A DNA stretch of 64,000 nt from Primula veris (taxonomy: Eukaryota; Streptophyta; Magnoliopsida; Ericales; Primulaceae), in NCBI GenBank assembly GCA_963682055.1, contig OY821749.1, positions 26,419,631 to 26,483,630 on the forward strand, read 5' to 3'. The position numbers were made by a program, and so were the translations under genes. This document shows, piece by piece, positions 35,201 through 46,366 of this stretch. Below the pieces are notes generated by a model. It was not told the origin of the DNA and ran no database searches. It saw nothing but the letters and a program-made list of their open reading frames with translations. How positions within the stretch are numbered: position 1 is the first letter of the stretch; each line of letters begins with the position of its first letter.

Positions 35201-37975
35201 GATCCGGTCAGATTTTCTGTAGACTTCAAACACCACTGAGGTTTGTTATATTGAGACAGTTTCTGATGCTATTAAATTTTTGCAGAGAGATGCAGGAAAG
35301 GTTGAGAAATTTAAGTGAAGATGAATACAATCAAAAGTGAGTTTTCTTCTCTCCTTTTTGTAATTTATATTTTAGTCTTTCATAAGCATATTGAACATAC
35401 TATTTTCCCATCCAGCCTGGCCCTCTAATTTGCTAATGTATATTTTCAGGTTGCTTTTTGTAACTGAAGAAGATATTAAGAGCCTACCTTGCTTTCAGGT
35501 CAGCTTTTGATCATGCGGCTTGCATAGAACAAAACTTTTGAGCTCTCAATCAGTGTTTGAACCTATGTGTTTTCTTTTTCAGAATGAAACTTTGATAGCA
35601 ATTAAAGCTCCCCATGGGACCACGCTAGAAGTTCCAGACCCGGACGAGGTTAGCAATAATCTCTAATTTTGCCCTTGGTAATAAGAGAATCTAAAAGAAG
35701 ATTTGAAAAAAGTGTTCGGTTCCAGATCCTTGTCTTCTGGATCATTTTGGAACCCCTAAATGCGAATTCAACATATTCAACTCTCGTCAACTATGTAGGA
35801 TGCATAAAAGTACGTTTCTTTTGAATTGCAGGCTGCCGATTATCCACAAAGGAGATATAGAATTGTACTTCGAAGTACAATGGGTCCTATTGATGTCTAC
35901 CTTGTAAGGTTAGGACCCAATCTTTTGTACCATATGCATTGCAAAACCAGTAAGGATCTTCATTGTCTGAAAACTTTATTGCTAATTTGGTATTGTTAAT
36001 TTTGACCATGGTTATCATTTTTTTCCCTGCTGATGGTAAAGTTAAACTACAATAGATCAAAGATGAATCGCAAAACGTTGAAAATTTATCATACATAGAC
36101 AATGTTCCTTCTATTATTTCCCCTTTTTCTAGAGTTTTTTTTTCCAAAATGGTCTAATTGGTACTGACACCAGAATGGGCTACCTCTCTTTAAAATTCCT
36201 AATATGGTCTACCTCTTTTATGTTCGTTAATTGAATTGACGAAGTTCATAAAAATTAAATAGTATTTTGTTAATTGAATTAACAAAGTTGTATAAAATGA
36301 AAATTTAGATCTTCATCAATACAATTGACGAAGTAGTATTACATAAAAATGACTGTTCGTCAATACAATTATATTAACGAACGGGAATTTAATTTTTATA
36401 CTACTTCGTCAATTGTATTGACGAAGATCTAATTTTTTTTATTGAACTTCGTCAATTCAATTAACGAAGTACTATTTAATTTTTATGAACTTCGCCAATT
36501 CAATTAACGAAGTACTATTTAATTTTTTATGAAATTCGTCAATTCAATTAATGAAGTACTATTTAATTTTTATGAACTTCGTCAATTCAATTAACGAAGT
36601 ACTATTTAATTTTTATGAACTTCGTCAATTCAATTAACGAACATAAAAGAGGTAGACCATATTGGGAATTTTAAAGAGAAGTAGCCCATTCTGGTATTTG
36701 TCAGTACCAATTAGACCATTTTGGCAAAGAACTCCTTTTTCTAAGTCCGAAAATGTTACTGCAGCCAATTTGAGGAGAAATTCGAGGACATGAATGGTGC
36801 GGAACCATCCGCAAATTTACCAATAGCTTCGAGTTCAGGTTCTACTGAGAATATCGGAACAGAGATGACCCCTATGGGCAGAAGTGAGTTGCAGATTGAA
36901 CCACGGGCACAAGAAAATCCTAAGATTAGTTCTGATCTGGATGTAGCACAAGATTATTCTGCAGCTGGGGGATTCATGAAAATCTTGCCATCAGATATTC
37001 ATGTAAGTGCCGTTCCAAGACTTCATTTCTTTGATTTGAATGTTATATGTTAACGAAATAGCCAGAAGTTACTTTATCAATGTGTGACTGGTTTAGAGAT
37101 ACCAGTGGATTGATTTCAGAAAGGCTTTGAAACATAAAGCTTTCAAAGTATTTGGAAACAAAATAATAATTGTTGTCTATAAATTTACGTTTACTATAGA
37201 AGCATAATGCTCATTTTGGCCCCTCTTTTTCACAATGCAAGTTCCAGTGTAAGTTCGGTATTACTTCCCTCCTTTTGGACCACATAACCAGTTTTCGTTT
37301 CTCAATTTCTGTTAAGTTGGGTTCTGAGGGCAAGAATCACTTTAAAGTTTCTTCTTTGTTATCAGCAAGGAGAAAATTATTGATTTCAAATTTCTTATAT
37401 GTTAAGTATCAGTAACCAGACTAATATTGCCTTAAAATTTATCTTTTGTTATCAGTAAGAAGTAAGAATTTTTAAGTTTTTTTTATAGCATTTAGCTACA
37501 GTTGCAACTTTGGTTACATGGGTGCAAGAATTTGCCGCAAATCCTTGCACGATATGTAGAGCTAAGATTAGACATAAGTATCCACTGCAAATATGATATT
37601 CATTTATTTTGGTATGTCTAACCATGCTATTGTCATCCTTTTTTTAACAGAACGATTCAGATTACTGGCTTCTATCAGATGCAGATGTTAGCATTACGGA
37701 TATGTGGAAGACAGATTGTATCCTCTACATTTCTATCTCACTTTCATCATCATTGTAGACACCCTCACACACACACGTTTACATATATATTATTTGTATG
37801 TATAATTTTTTTTTGGAACTTTCGGATGATGAATTCCTTGACTGCAGCAATAGCCGGTGTTGAATGGGATGGAGTGGATTTGCTACAAGGAGAGTTTGGA
37901 ATGGATGAGATTGCTACTACACCAACTCGTGATAGTGTTATTCCATCATCGGCTGCTAACATCACCCAGCGATGA
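29211..37975 (+). CDS. E2F: E2F transcription factor (E2FA/B/C type), 14 exons
   Basis: Exons: 29211-29402, 32986-33172, 34153-34206, 34322-34407, 34489-34577, 34693-34747, 35154-35206, 35286-35336, 35450-35498, 35583-35648, 35832-35908, 36765-37002, 37651-37717, 37848-37975. All are GT-AG and the phases join to 463 aa. Layout: basic/Pro N-terminus with GRPKNTKN and TP sites; winged-helix DNA-binding domain about 139-205 ([33 protein letters not shown]); leucine-zipper dimerisation about 215-260 ([19 protein letters not shown]); marked box about 255-325 ([33 protein letters not shown]); C-terminal RB-binding/transactivation region ([16 protein letters not shown] ... [17 protein letters not shown]). 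This is a DP-dependent E2F, not a DEL/E2FD-F type, since it has one DNA-binding domain plus an RB motif. Nuclear cell-cycle (G1/S) regulator. Introns carry several transposons and intron 1 is a repeat array. Confidence 0.96.
29353..31850. repeat. ~310-bp degenerate tandem array in E2F intron 1
   Basis: A landmark AGATGATNATTAAT-GTG-AATTAG recurs near 29628, 29949, 30230, 30570, 30850, 31160, 31503 and 31805, a spacing of about 280-340 bp. Other shared words are GGATGTGTTTTAGGGACTAAA, GACTCGGGAAGTGAATTGA-like and TGGTTAGTT. Units 1 and 2 (about 29353-29651 and 29652-29975) align over their whole length. Unit 1 starts inside coding exon 1, so the array grew by duplication of exon-end plus intron sequence. 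Confidence 0.85.
29652..29696 (+). other. In-frame copy of E2F exon 1 end (candidate cassette exon)
   Basis: 45 bp (15 codons) matching the last 15 codons of exon 1 (29358-29402) at about 37 of 45 bases, reading [15 protein letters not shown] against [15 protein letters not shown]. It is preceded by AATTAG (AG acceptor) and followed by GTCCGT (GT donor, exon 1 has GTCAGT). The length is a multiple of three and both ends are phase 0, so inclusion between exons 1 and 2 would keep the frame and duplicate the motif. The upstream polypyrimidine tract is poor. Use as an exon is inference. Confidence 0.55.
33333..33502. mobile_element. hAT-type MITE in E2F intron 2
   Basis: 170 bp with ends CAGTGGCAGAGCCA and (inverted) CAGGGGAGGAGCTA, flanked by a perfect 8-bp duplication GCTCAGTG (33325-33332, 33503-33510). 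The CAGTGGCGGAGCC-type end is common among plant hAT MITEs. Confidence 0.88.
33661..33777. mobile_element. Short hAT-type MITE in E2F intron 2
   Basis: 117 bp beginning ACAGTGTTTTAAAAATCGGC and ending CGCCTTTTTGAAACCTT. The CCTAGGCGCTAGGCGG / CCGCCTAGCGCC arms pair. Perfect 8-bp duplication GCTATTAT (33653-33660, 33778-33785). It lies 158 bp from the neighbouring MITE in the same intron. Confidence 0.88.
36132..36734. mobile_element. Mutator-type MITE in E2F intron 11
   Basis: 603 bp, GAG...CTC ends, terminal inverted repeats of more than 100 bp (CCAAAATGGTCTAATTGGTA arm on both sides, continuing through TGGTCTACCTCTTTTATG). Perfect 9-bp target duplication CTTTTTCTA (36123-36131, 36735-36743), as for Mutator-like elements. 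The right half contains 4-5 tandem ~43-bp units with AATTCAATTAACGAAGTACT (about 36440-36640). It ends 21 bp before the exon 12 boundary. Confidence 0.93.
36440..36640. repeat. ~43-bp tandem sub-repeats in the Mutator MITE
   Basis: Repeated units of the form TTCGTCAATTCAATTAACGAAGTACTATTTAATTTTTATGAAC (split here only as a description of one unit's order: TTCGTCAATTCAATTAA, CGAAGTACTATTT, AATTTTTATGAAC). Each unit has an internal palindrome CTTCGT-AATT-ACGAAG, so the interior can fold repeatedly. Confidence 0.88.
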
Positions 37976-38927
37976 TTAAAGAGGTCTGCAATTAACTAAG
38001 CTCTTGCTAACACAATTTTGAGTTGGATATTAAGATGACTCTTGTACAAAATCAGCAAGGACATAAGTTGGCGCACAATGAGATCTTTTTGACTTGGAAG
38101 TTGAAACAGAATGATTAGAGAGTGGTTCTCGTCAACCAACCTTTTGCAGATAAAGTATCTCAAACCCAGGGCGGAGGTTTCACCTTTGAGATTTCGTCAT
38201 TCGTTGTATCTGTTTTTTCTTATCTAAACAGGAAAGTTTACCATGCATATACCATGTTTGTTGTGGGTAACTAGAATATTATTGGTTAATTTATAAGTAG
38301 ACGGTTAATAGTATTTACTGATTGTTTATTTTTAATGTGTTCTCCAATTCTTTGTATATGTTTCTGTGCATTTGGAAGAGGGAAAGTACGACCAGATTGT
38401 CAAAAGCCCCTCTCCTGAAACCTTCCTTGATAGACTTGAGGGTGTGTACTGCAAATAGATTGAATGGGTTTGGGTTCTAAAGGGAACTCTCCCAGTACTT
38501 AAAACATTTGTGGAAAGCCCTCTCTTAAAACCTTCCTTAAAAGTGTATGAACTCGAGTAGGGTTCTCGTGTCAACTTGGCTTATACTACTGTTTTTACCA
38601 GAAAATATTCATGATCATGCCATCTTTGTTAGAACCCGCTGTAGTGAAATACATATACTCAACTGTATCGGTTTTCAAGGCATATTGCGAATCACCGTTA
38701 GCATTGTCTGGCTTAACAACTTAGTAACTACCTTTATGCTGATTGTCATATCTTTTTTCTAGTGTAAAATGTACATAAAAACAATTATTTGAAATTCTAC
38801 CCTAGACCGAAGACAGAGACAAGATTGTGGAAGTCCTTGCGTGACACTGCAGATAATATTTACAATATTTGAGTTTTCCAGTCCCTAAAGATATAGTGTA
38901 TCCTTATTGGTGTTGTTTTAACACTTC
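37976..38927. other. Convergent intergenic region between E2F and HVA22
   Basis: 952 bp separating the two stop codons, so it holds both 3' UTRs facing each other. A 16-bp direct repeat-like motif CTCTCCTGAAACCTTCCTTG / CTCTTAAAACCTTCCTTA occurs near 38402 and 38521. No gene seen. Confidence 0.45.
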
Positions 38928-41900
38928 TTATCGAGACCCTTTTGAGTGTAGTTTGTACTTGGCCTTGCTTGATCTATCACTTGAATAATCCGGTTCAAGG
39001 TCCTCATAAGCATGCATGAACTGGTTGGCTGTTTGTCCTTGGAGCTGAACTTGGATCACATCTGGTTTCGTTGGTGGTGTAGCAGATCGATTAGATGATG
39101 ATATTGAGAACCACGAACGTCGTTTTTGATTAGTTTGCTTGTTGTCGTTCTCTGCTTGTAAGAATGGTGGCAGGCTCGTACCTGAGGGTTGTCGATTTTT
39201 CTCTTTCTGAAAATGTAACCAGGAGTTAGATCATATAAGTATACCAGCGTCATCAAAGGATGTGGACACTTCAGAACACTGAATCTCTTAAAACGTTTCG
39301 GCTATCCCTTAACGCTACAGAACATTGCTAAAAAATTGTCTCCTGTTTTTTCTAAATTTAGGCAGCTGCCCTCCTGACCAAACAATACCATTTTCTCAAA
39401 ATTCCTAAACTATCCCTAACGCTCTAAATGCACTGTTTATCCTCAAAACGTATCGATAATATTACAGAGACTGAAAGTATATTCAAGCTGATTTGAGTAA
39501 AAAGAAAGAGGCACCGAGTGTAAAAGCTTTTCCTACTACACCAAAGTTGAAGCTTTTCTCAGTCAACATAATTTGCAATAAGCCACTTATATACACTAGG
39601 ACAAAGAAAACATGGTGCATAATAGCCATGTGACACATCCAAATTTTTACCTCAATGTTCAAAAGCAGATTCCAACACTCTAAAATGACAGCAAAAGGTA
39701 AATTCTAAAGATCAATACCTCAAATAGTGACCGACACAGTCACATATTGATGGCTAAATTTGTCAATAGTATATGAATCTTTACCTTAGAAATTTCCCAA
39801 TTTGATAGAGGGACAAACATGTGAGGAGTAGTAATTAAGACAAACTGTCAAAAGTAGGTACATTCCTAATCATGAAAAGAAATGATATTCATGTACCGTG
39901 ACAATGTAAAAGAAGGATGTTATAATTGTACTTCTATTAATGAACATAACTCATTCCAAATTAAAATTATTAATGAACATAACTCATTCCAAATTAAAAT
40001 TATGCCAGAAAAGGAAAATAAAAAAAAGTTAAGGTTACCTTATTATTTATCATGTTAGCAGACTGTCGACCGGTCAAGTAGTCTAGAACTTGGAGAACAG
40101 CAGTTTGTCCCAAGTCTGTCCAGTTATGCCAATAATAAATGGCCAAGTCCCAAGCTCTGGCCCTTAACTCTTGAAAATTCCGATCGATATCCGGTTCGTG
40201 CCTTACCACATAAGGCCTCAAGAATGTATGGTATACATACCTTGTTCCCTGTTAAAATCATCAAATTCTAATTAGTTTTAGACTTTTATATAGTAGTGAC
40301 TATATTTCTTATAGATCAGAAAAAAATATTAGAAAGTTGAAAAGTTAGCATTATTTGTATTTCTAAATATGGTTAACTAGACAAAAAGTACTCAAAACTT
40401 CAGAATGGAACGGGAGAATGTAAGCATCTGAGCATTGTTAAAAAAAAAATATTGAAGTCACGGTTTGATGTGGTGGTAACTTTCTTTCAGTTTAAATAAA
40501 AGTTGAACACACTCTTAACAAATAGTTAAGAAGTATTTTAAATTCAAACCTAAATAACAAGGACAGAATAATCTTTTACTAAATCAACAAAATATAAATA
40601 ATGACTCCATGTGTTAACATACCTTTGCTTGTGGGTACCACAGGTAGAGAAAGAGTGCAAGCTTCATCTCATTATACATGGGCAACCTTTAACATGATTA
40701 TAAATCATTATAATTTTTATATCCTCAGGGCCAAAAATCAAATATGATAGTCCTAAGGAATTAAAGCAAGCTCTGTAATTTATAATTACCATGAAATAAA
40801 TGTGTCCCCAAATCTCTCCAATACTGTAAGAATTGCTACGATAATCCTGAAAATTTTGAAATAAATACAATCATTAGTAATTTTGACTGGTTCCTAGATA
40901 GTTTGTTTTACTTTTTCCTATTAATCGTCTAAATTTCTAAAACATGAGAAGGGTATAGTTTAGCTAATAATCGTAATTGGTAAAACTACTAATATATTCC
41001 CAATAAATCAAAGAATAGTCACTTGCATGTGGATGAATATTATTTAGATCCACAATAAGGCTTGATTGTCTCACTTGTTAAAACTTAAAACTACATTTTC
41101 AGTTGAAATTATGAGGATCAAACTGCATCTTGAGTGAAACCATGGATATTGGTAATCTTATTGACAACAAGTATGTACATAAGTAAACATAATGGATCTC
41201 AAAGTTAGTTGGACTGTTTACTTATCTTTACTTTATTTTTATTTTTTGAAATGTTATCTTTACTTTATTTATGGCTTATTGTTTTCTTTTTCCTTTTCCT
41301 GTTTCATGCTTTCAATAAGGAAATGATAACACATAAACACTAGAAAACAAGCTAAGCATGACTTAGCGGTGGGGGTTGCCAACATGCAAGAGTGCCATGA
41401 ATTTTCTAGTTGAAGGCTTTTCTTATTTTTATTTATTCTCTTTATCTTTTCAAGTGTGGTGAGTGGTGTTTCCAAAATAACAATCTTTTTTCTTTTTTAA
41501 AATTAAAATCAAAACTTTGGCCGTTTAGCCAATAGTTTACTACTAGTTTTCATCTAAACTTTATATCTAGTAAAAGTATGTATGTAATCAGCTTAAACAA
41601 AATATAACAAATTTACATTCTCAACAAAGTTAAGTTGATCCTTGGTACTTTCACTTTGAAAAATACCGTCTTCAATTTTGAAAAGCCAAAGATTTAGTCC
41701 TTATATGGGAAATTCGATCAAATGTTAAACTCGCAAATTCTAATTTTCTTATACATAAACACTACCGTACACCCGATGCACTGTAATTTAGGATGCACCA
41801 TTCACTAAAAACACAATACATATTAATGAACCCAAAAATAACTACGTTAAAATTAATTCAAAATTAAAAATATTATGTAATATGTGTATGATCACAATGG

Positions 41901-44158
41901 CAGACTTGAAATATAGAAAGAAGAATAAATAAATAAATCTGTATTATTAGAGCTACAGGACCCGGGATACAAGTACTAATTATTTGGGTTTAGGAATCAA
42001 TTATGCAGTCAACTTAAAGTTGGTAATTTACTTTTGTGGGAGGGTGAACTAACAATTAAGAAATGTTTCAAATAATACAGTAATGCTATATATAAAGCTT
42101 TATCCCCATTCCAGTTGTCAGTTAGTACTTTCAATATAATAGTGCCAACTTGAAATGTAACCGCTGATGGATAGGATAGAAACAAAATAAATAATTTAAC
42201 TAACCCTGCAATTAAGAAAATGTATCTTCCCATAATTATAATTGAATTCTATTTGGTCCTATAGTTTTTAACAACAGTTATAATCCAAGCATTAATGGAA
42301 GTGGTAAATTTTGTCCTAAAATCTGAAAAGAGTGAAAACTGGAAAAATTATAGTACTATCAAGTCTTTGAACAATTTTCATGTTAAAATCACCCAAAATG
42401 CCTAAAGTAATGAAACTAATGTATGTCCTAAATTCACATAATGACCACCTGACTTATTTTCGAAATCTTACGCGACTCAGTATCCACATACCCCAAATAG
42501 GACTTGTCAAAATGCAGATTACAAGATTTTTTCGTATTTCAAGTCAGTATTTCATTTTAGTGGCCAGCTTAAAGCTAAGTGTTCTGCTTTTGTTGGAAAG
42601 TTTGAAGTTGGACAGATTTTTTATTTTTTTTAATCAACCACAAATAAGCATACTCCTATTAATGCTGCAGCCAAAAAAGTCTCCTTACAAGGACAAACAT
42701 AAAAACTGAAAGGCACTACTAGTATAATTAAAATTATGAGGACCATATGAAATTTTGATAACAGTGTAACAACCTTCAAGAAAACTCAATAATATGAAAA
42801 ACAGAATTATAAGTAACTTATTTACATCTAAACATGTTTAACACCTATAATAGGCAATCTAAAAAGTACCTGAATGTGAAAAAAAAACAAAAACAATAAT
42901 TCATAAACTCACAAGACAGTAGGCCAACCAAACATAACCTAAGTTTTGTTTAAATCTGTAGGCTATGATTGTTAGAAAGAGTAGTTGGCTGAATCATCGA
43001 CAATGACGGAAAATTATTCAATGCAAACGATTGAAGAAACGTTATTGCCTTCCTATTACTATATCCATTAAAATAATCTAAGTTGACCATAATAATAAAA
43101 TACTAAAAATGAAGATAAAAAAAAAACGTACCAATATTGACACCAAAATCGAAGCTCTTGAATTTCAACTCTGTTCCTTTCTACAGTTTTGAAACATTCA
43201 AATGCCGGGTACGCGTAACCAAGGACCAAACTGTCATTTATTTCACATAAAAAAAAAATATTAACGATACAAGAGCATCTATAATATTTATGTTAATTTT
43301 AACAATATTAACTTTGACACATCATCATTTAATTGCATGTTAAATGACACATGTGTAACTTAAATTTAACATTCACATTAGTGTATCAACTTAACAAAGT
43401 TATCTAATTTTAATAAAAAATAATTATTAATTGAAATCTCATTAATTAGTCATTTTGTAAATCCCACTAAAATAGGAACTAAAATAGTCATTTTGCCACA
43501 TCATCAATTAACAACATAAAAACATTGTTATCTTTAACAATTTTTTTAACATCTATAAATATAACACATAATTTAACATAACTAATGGAGACAAAAAATT
43601 GTATTTTTAGCTAACTATTTTAGTTAATAATAGAGATAACAACACTAGTGTAGATGTTCTAATTAAACAATCAATTGTTTCAATATTTTTTTAAAACATA
43701 ACACACCAATATACCCAATAACTTCAACAAAATTCTATTTTGTTCCCGAAAGTTTTGAAGACGTGATAAGTTTCAGTGTTTCATTTTAAAATTTTAAGAA
43801 AAGCTAACATTTTGGGTTTTTTTTTTAGTTTTTTCCTCCTCTCGTATTATAGACTTTTAATTTGTTAATAGCAGAAAATGACAACGTGAATGATCACAAA
43901 AAGGACATACTTATTCATAATATAATTAACTTCAGCAATAGGCATTGAAATAAGAATTATTGTCACTTTGTCAAAATTGTAGAACTATTACCGTTTTATT
44001 GCAAACTATTTAGACCAACTAGACTTTGGAAAACCTATAATGTCTTTTATCAGTATGTAACTATGTATAATAACCAAAAACTAATGAGATGTAAAAAATG
44101 AAAAAAATGAAAAGAAAATGAACATACATTAGACCTCTAGTGACGAACTCTCCCAGCA
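38928..44158 (-). CDS. HVA22: HVA22-like (TB2/DP1, REEP family) protein, 6 exons
   Basis: Read from right: exons 44158-44127, 43230-43132, 40846-40790, 40686-40623, 40248-40039, 39206-38928. All are GT-AG with matching phases, 246 aa. The N-terminus MLGEFVTRGLILVLGYAYPA FECFKTVE and the TB2/DP1 hydrophobic hairpin (residues about 8-30 and 45-85: IIVAILTVLERFGDTFISW, MKLALFLYLWYPQAK) followed by RYVYHTFLRPYVVRHEPDID are diagnostic of plant HVA22-like i/j/k proteins. The C-terminal 90 residues are polar, low in conservation and basic (NQKRRSWFSISSS). Family role: ER-membrane curvature protein, linked to ABA and stress responses and ER-phagy in plants. Intron 1 contains a candidate MITE, and intron 5 a 33-bp tandem duplication. 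Convergent with E2F. ABA control is not evident from the sequence I could read. Confidence 0.94.
39935..40000. repeat. 33-bp perfect tandem duplication in HVA22 intron 5
   Basis: Two adjacent identical 33-bp units beginning TATTAATGAACATAACTCAT, ending 38 bp from the exon 5 donor on the gene strand. Confidence 0.93.
43273..43660. mobile_element. Candidate MITE in HVA22 intron 1
   Basis: Begins GAGCATCTATAAT and ends GTGTAGATGTTCT, an imperfect inverted repeat of the common plant GAGCATC-CAC MITE type. The body is AT-rich. No clear target duplication was found, so class and exact ends are uncertain. Confidence 0.45.
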
Positions 44159-46366
44159 TATTTTCACCCCTGTATTGATCAGATACCTTTCCTCCAAAAT
44201 TTCCTATATATTCAATTTTATATATCATTTTGTGTTACAAAACTGCATATTAACATGAAAAGAAATAACATAACAACATAAAAAATTAATACTCCTTTTA
44301 TCATATGATCAAAACTAAAAGAAATGATCTAGTGAACCTGATATTATTTCGTTAATATAACACATTCTTGAATTGTAAATGAGGAATATGGGAATTATAA
44401 GATAATTTTAGAGAAATTAAAATGAGTTACCTTTACTTGATGTGAAAAAGCGGTGTAAGTTCGTTTACAGAGCTTGTTAAGTCTCTCTCTATATATATTT
44501 CTTATATATCTAATCAATAAATGGATATAGATATAGATATAGATATACAAAAGGGTAGTTTTGGAATTAAAAAAATAAACGATATATGAGGGGTTTGGTG
44601 AAACTTAAAAGGAACATAGAAGAGAGAAGAGAAATGTTTCTTGCTATAGACGCATTCTATATATTTTACACGTAAACTTCATATATTTTTAAGGATTTTT
44701 TGCATTGTTTAACGAGTTTCAACTATTTATTAGCTGGTTGACGGTGAAATACATATATGGTCCTTATAGATTTAGTAAAATTCTATTCCAATCAGGGATA
44801 AGTCAAGTAAACCCCCAATAACTACTACTATAAAAAAATGACAGGATACAAATCGATAACTTTTTGAAAATTATTGGTGAAGCGCTAAATTCCTCACTTT
44901 GCCAACCGTTGTCAAAAATTTATATGTTGCTATTTTGACATTTTCTTATAGATGACTTGGACATCTCAATCAATCATCCAAGCAATATGACAATAAATAC
45001 TAGTAGAGAAGGCATTTGACAGTTTGTGTATATATAGCTCAATTGGTAAGTTGGAGCATTTTCGGTTGAGAAAACAAATATCATCGGAGTGTAATATTGT
45101 CTTCATCAATTATTTGCAATTTTACGTTTACTATTATATATATTTTTGTAAACAGTCTCGTCATCTATTTATTCATAGTAAATTGTCAATTCATGAATCA
45201 TACCCCCATGAAGGCATAATCCGGTCAAAATCCAGTAAAAATATTATAATTACACAATGAAATAGCAGCACATAAGTGTGCTAGCAACAACTACATTTAA
45301 AAGGAAAAAAAAAGTAACTAAAATATGAAATATACTGCAATACATACACCTTTATTTCCATACGTCTTTACCAATTATACTTGTCCTTTCCAAATAACAT
45401 CATTGTCGTAGTAGATCCCGTAATTGCAACACGTTAAAATACTCTTAATTACCACCTCCTTTGCACCATACGACCTATGGTTTTCATAGCGGGGTACTAT
45501 TATATTTGAAAACAATTGGCTGGCAAACACAAAAAGAACTGGTTTAGACAACCCAATAAACCGGAGTACTGGGCTTAACTGCAATATTATTTGATTCCCC
45601 ATCTCCAATTTAGATAATAAAAACAAATTTATGCAAAAGTCAACGCTATTAACATAATGGCAGATCAGGAATAGCGACCGGGTTTTTTTCCACGCCTAGC
45701 TTGTTTCATTAGAACAATTTACATTTTTGGGGACTAAATTAATGTAAGTTGTAACAGTCTTCAAATCAAATTTTGTGTTTCTAAAGAGATTAGAAATACA
45801 TATTTTCCTTGACCCAACTCGGTCTTCTTAAATTGGTATATATAGGGGTTGTCCAAAGAAAACCAATATTTTGTTTTAGTCCATAAAATGTTACTGACAA
45901 AAATTAAATCGGGCCCCATATGTGTATCGTTCGATGTAAAATATTTTAGTCCCTTAAAGGTACGCTATTTCTGTCTCATAATCTAAAACGAGTCCCCAAA
46001 ACTTTCATCGGGATTACATGTACAATTAGTAGGCCATACTTAAATCTTGTAGAAATTTATTTTCATCCTTGTGTTGCATGAAACAAAGTCTTCTGACTAA
46101 ATCTTGTTTCTATCACTGAATTTATTACGATCATATTTTTAAAACTACACCGAAGCTTATAGATTTGGTGTGTCAATTTCCATGTAAAAAGCCATGAAAA
46201 TCACATGGAACTTGCATTGACGTTAAGAACAAAGTCAAAGCCAAAATGGCACGCAACGCGTACCACAACTTATTTGTAAAACATCCCCGGTACGTACTTT
46301 AACATACCAAAAGCAAAAACAAAAATCACAAAGAAAAACACAAACTTCCATGTTGTGAGAGTTGTT
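44159..46366. other. Intergenic region between HVA22 and BAHD genes
   Basis: Contains the HVA22 promoter and 5' UTR and the BAHD 3' UTR. A GATATA hexamer microsatellite (about 44523-44548) lies about 370 bp upstream of the HVA22 start. No gene or clear element elsewhere. Confidence 0.4.

Noticed and set aside
36440..36640. CRISPR-like array (regular ~43-bp repeats)
   Set aside because: Units are contiguous without unique spacers, in a plant intron, inside a Mutator-type MITE.
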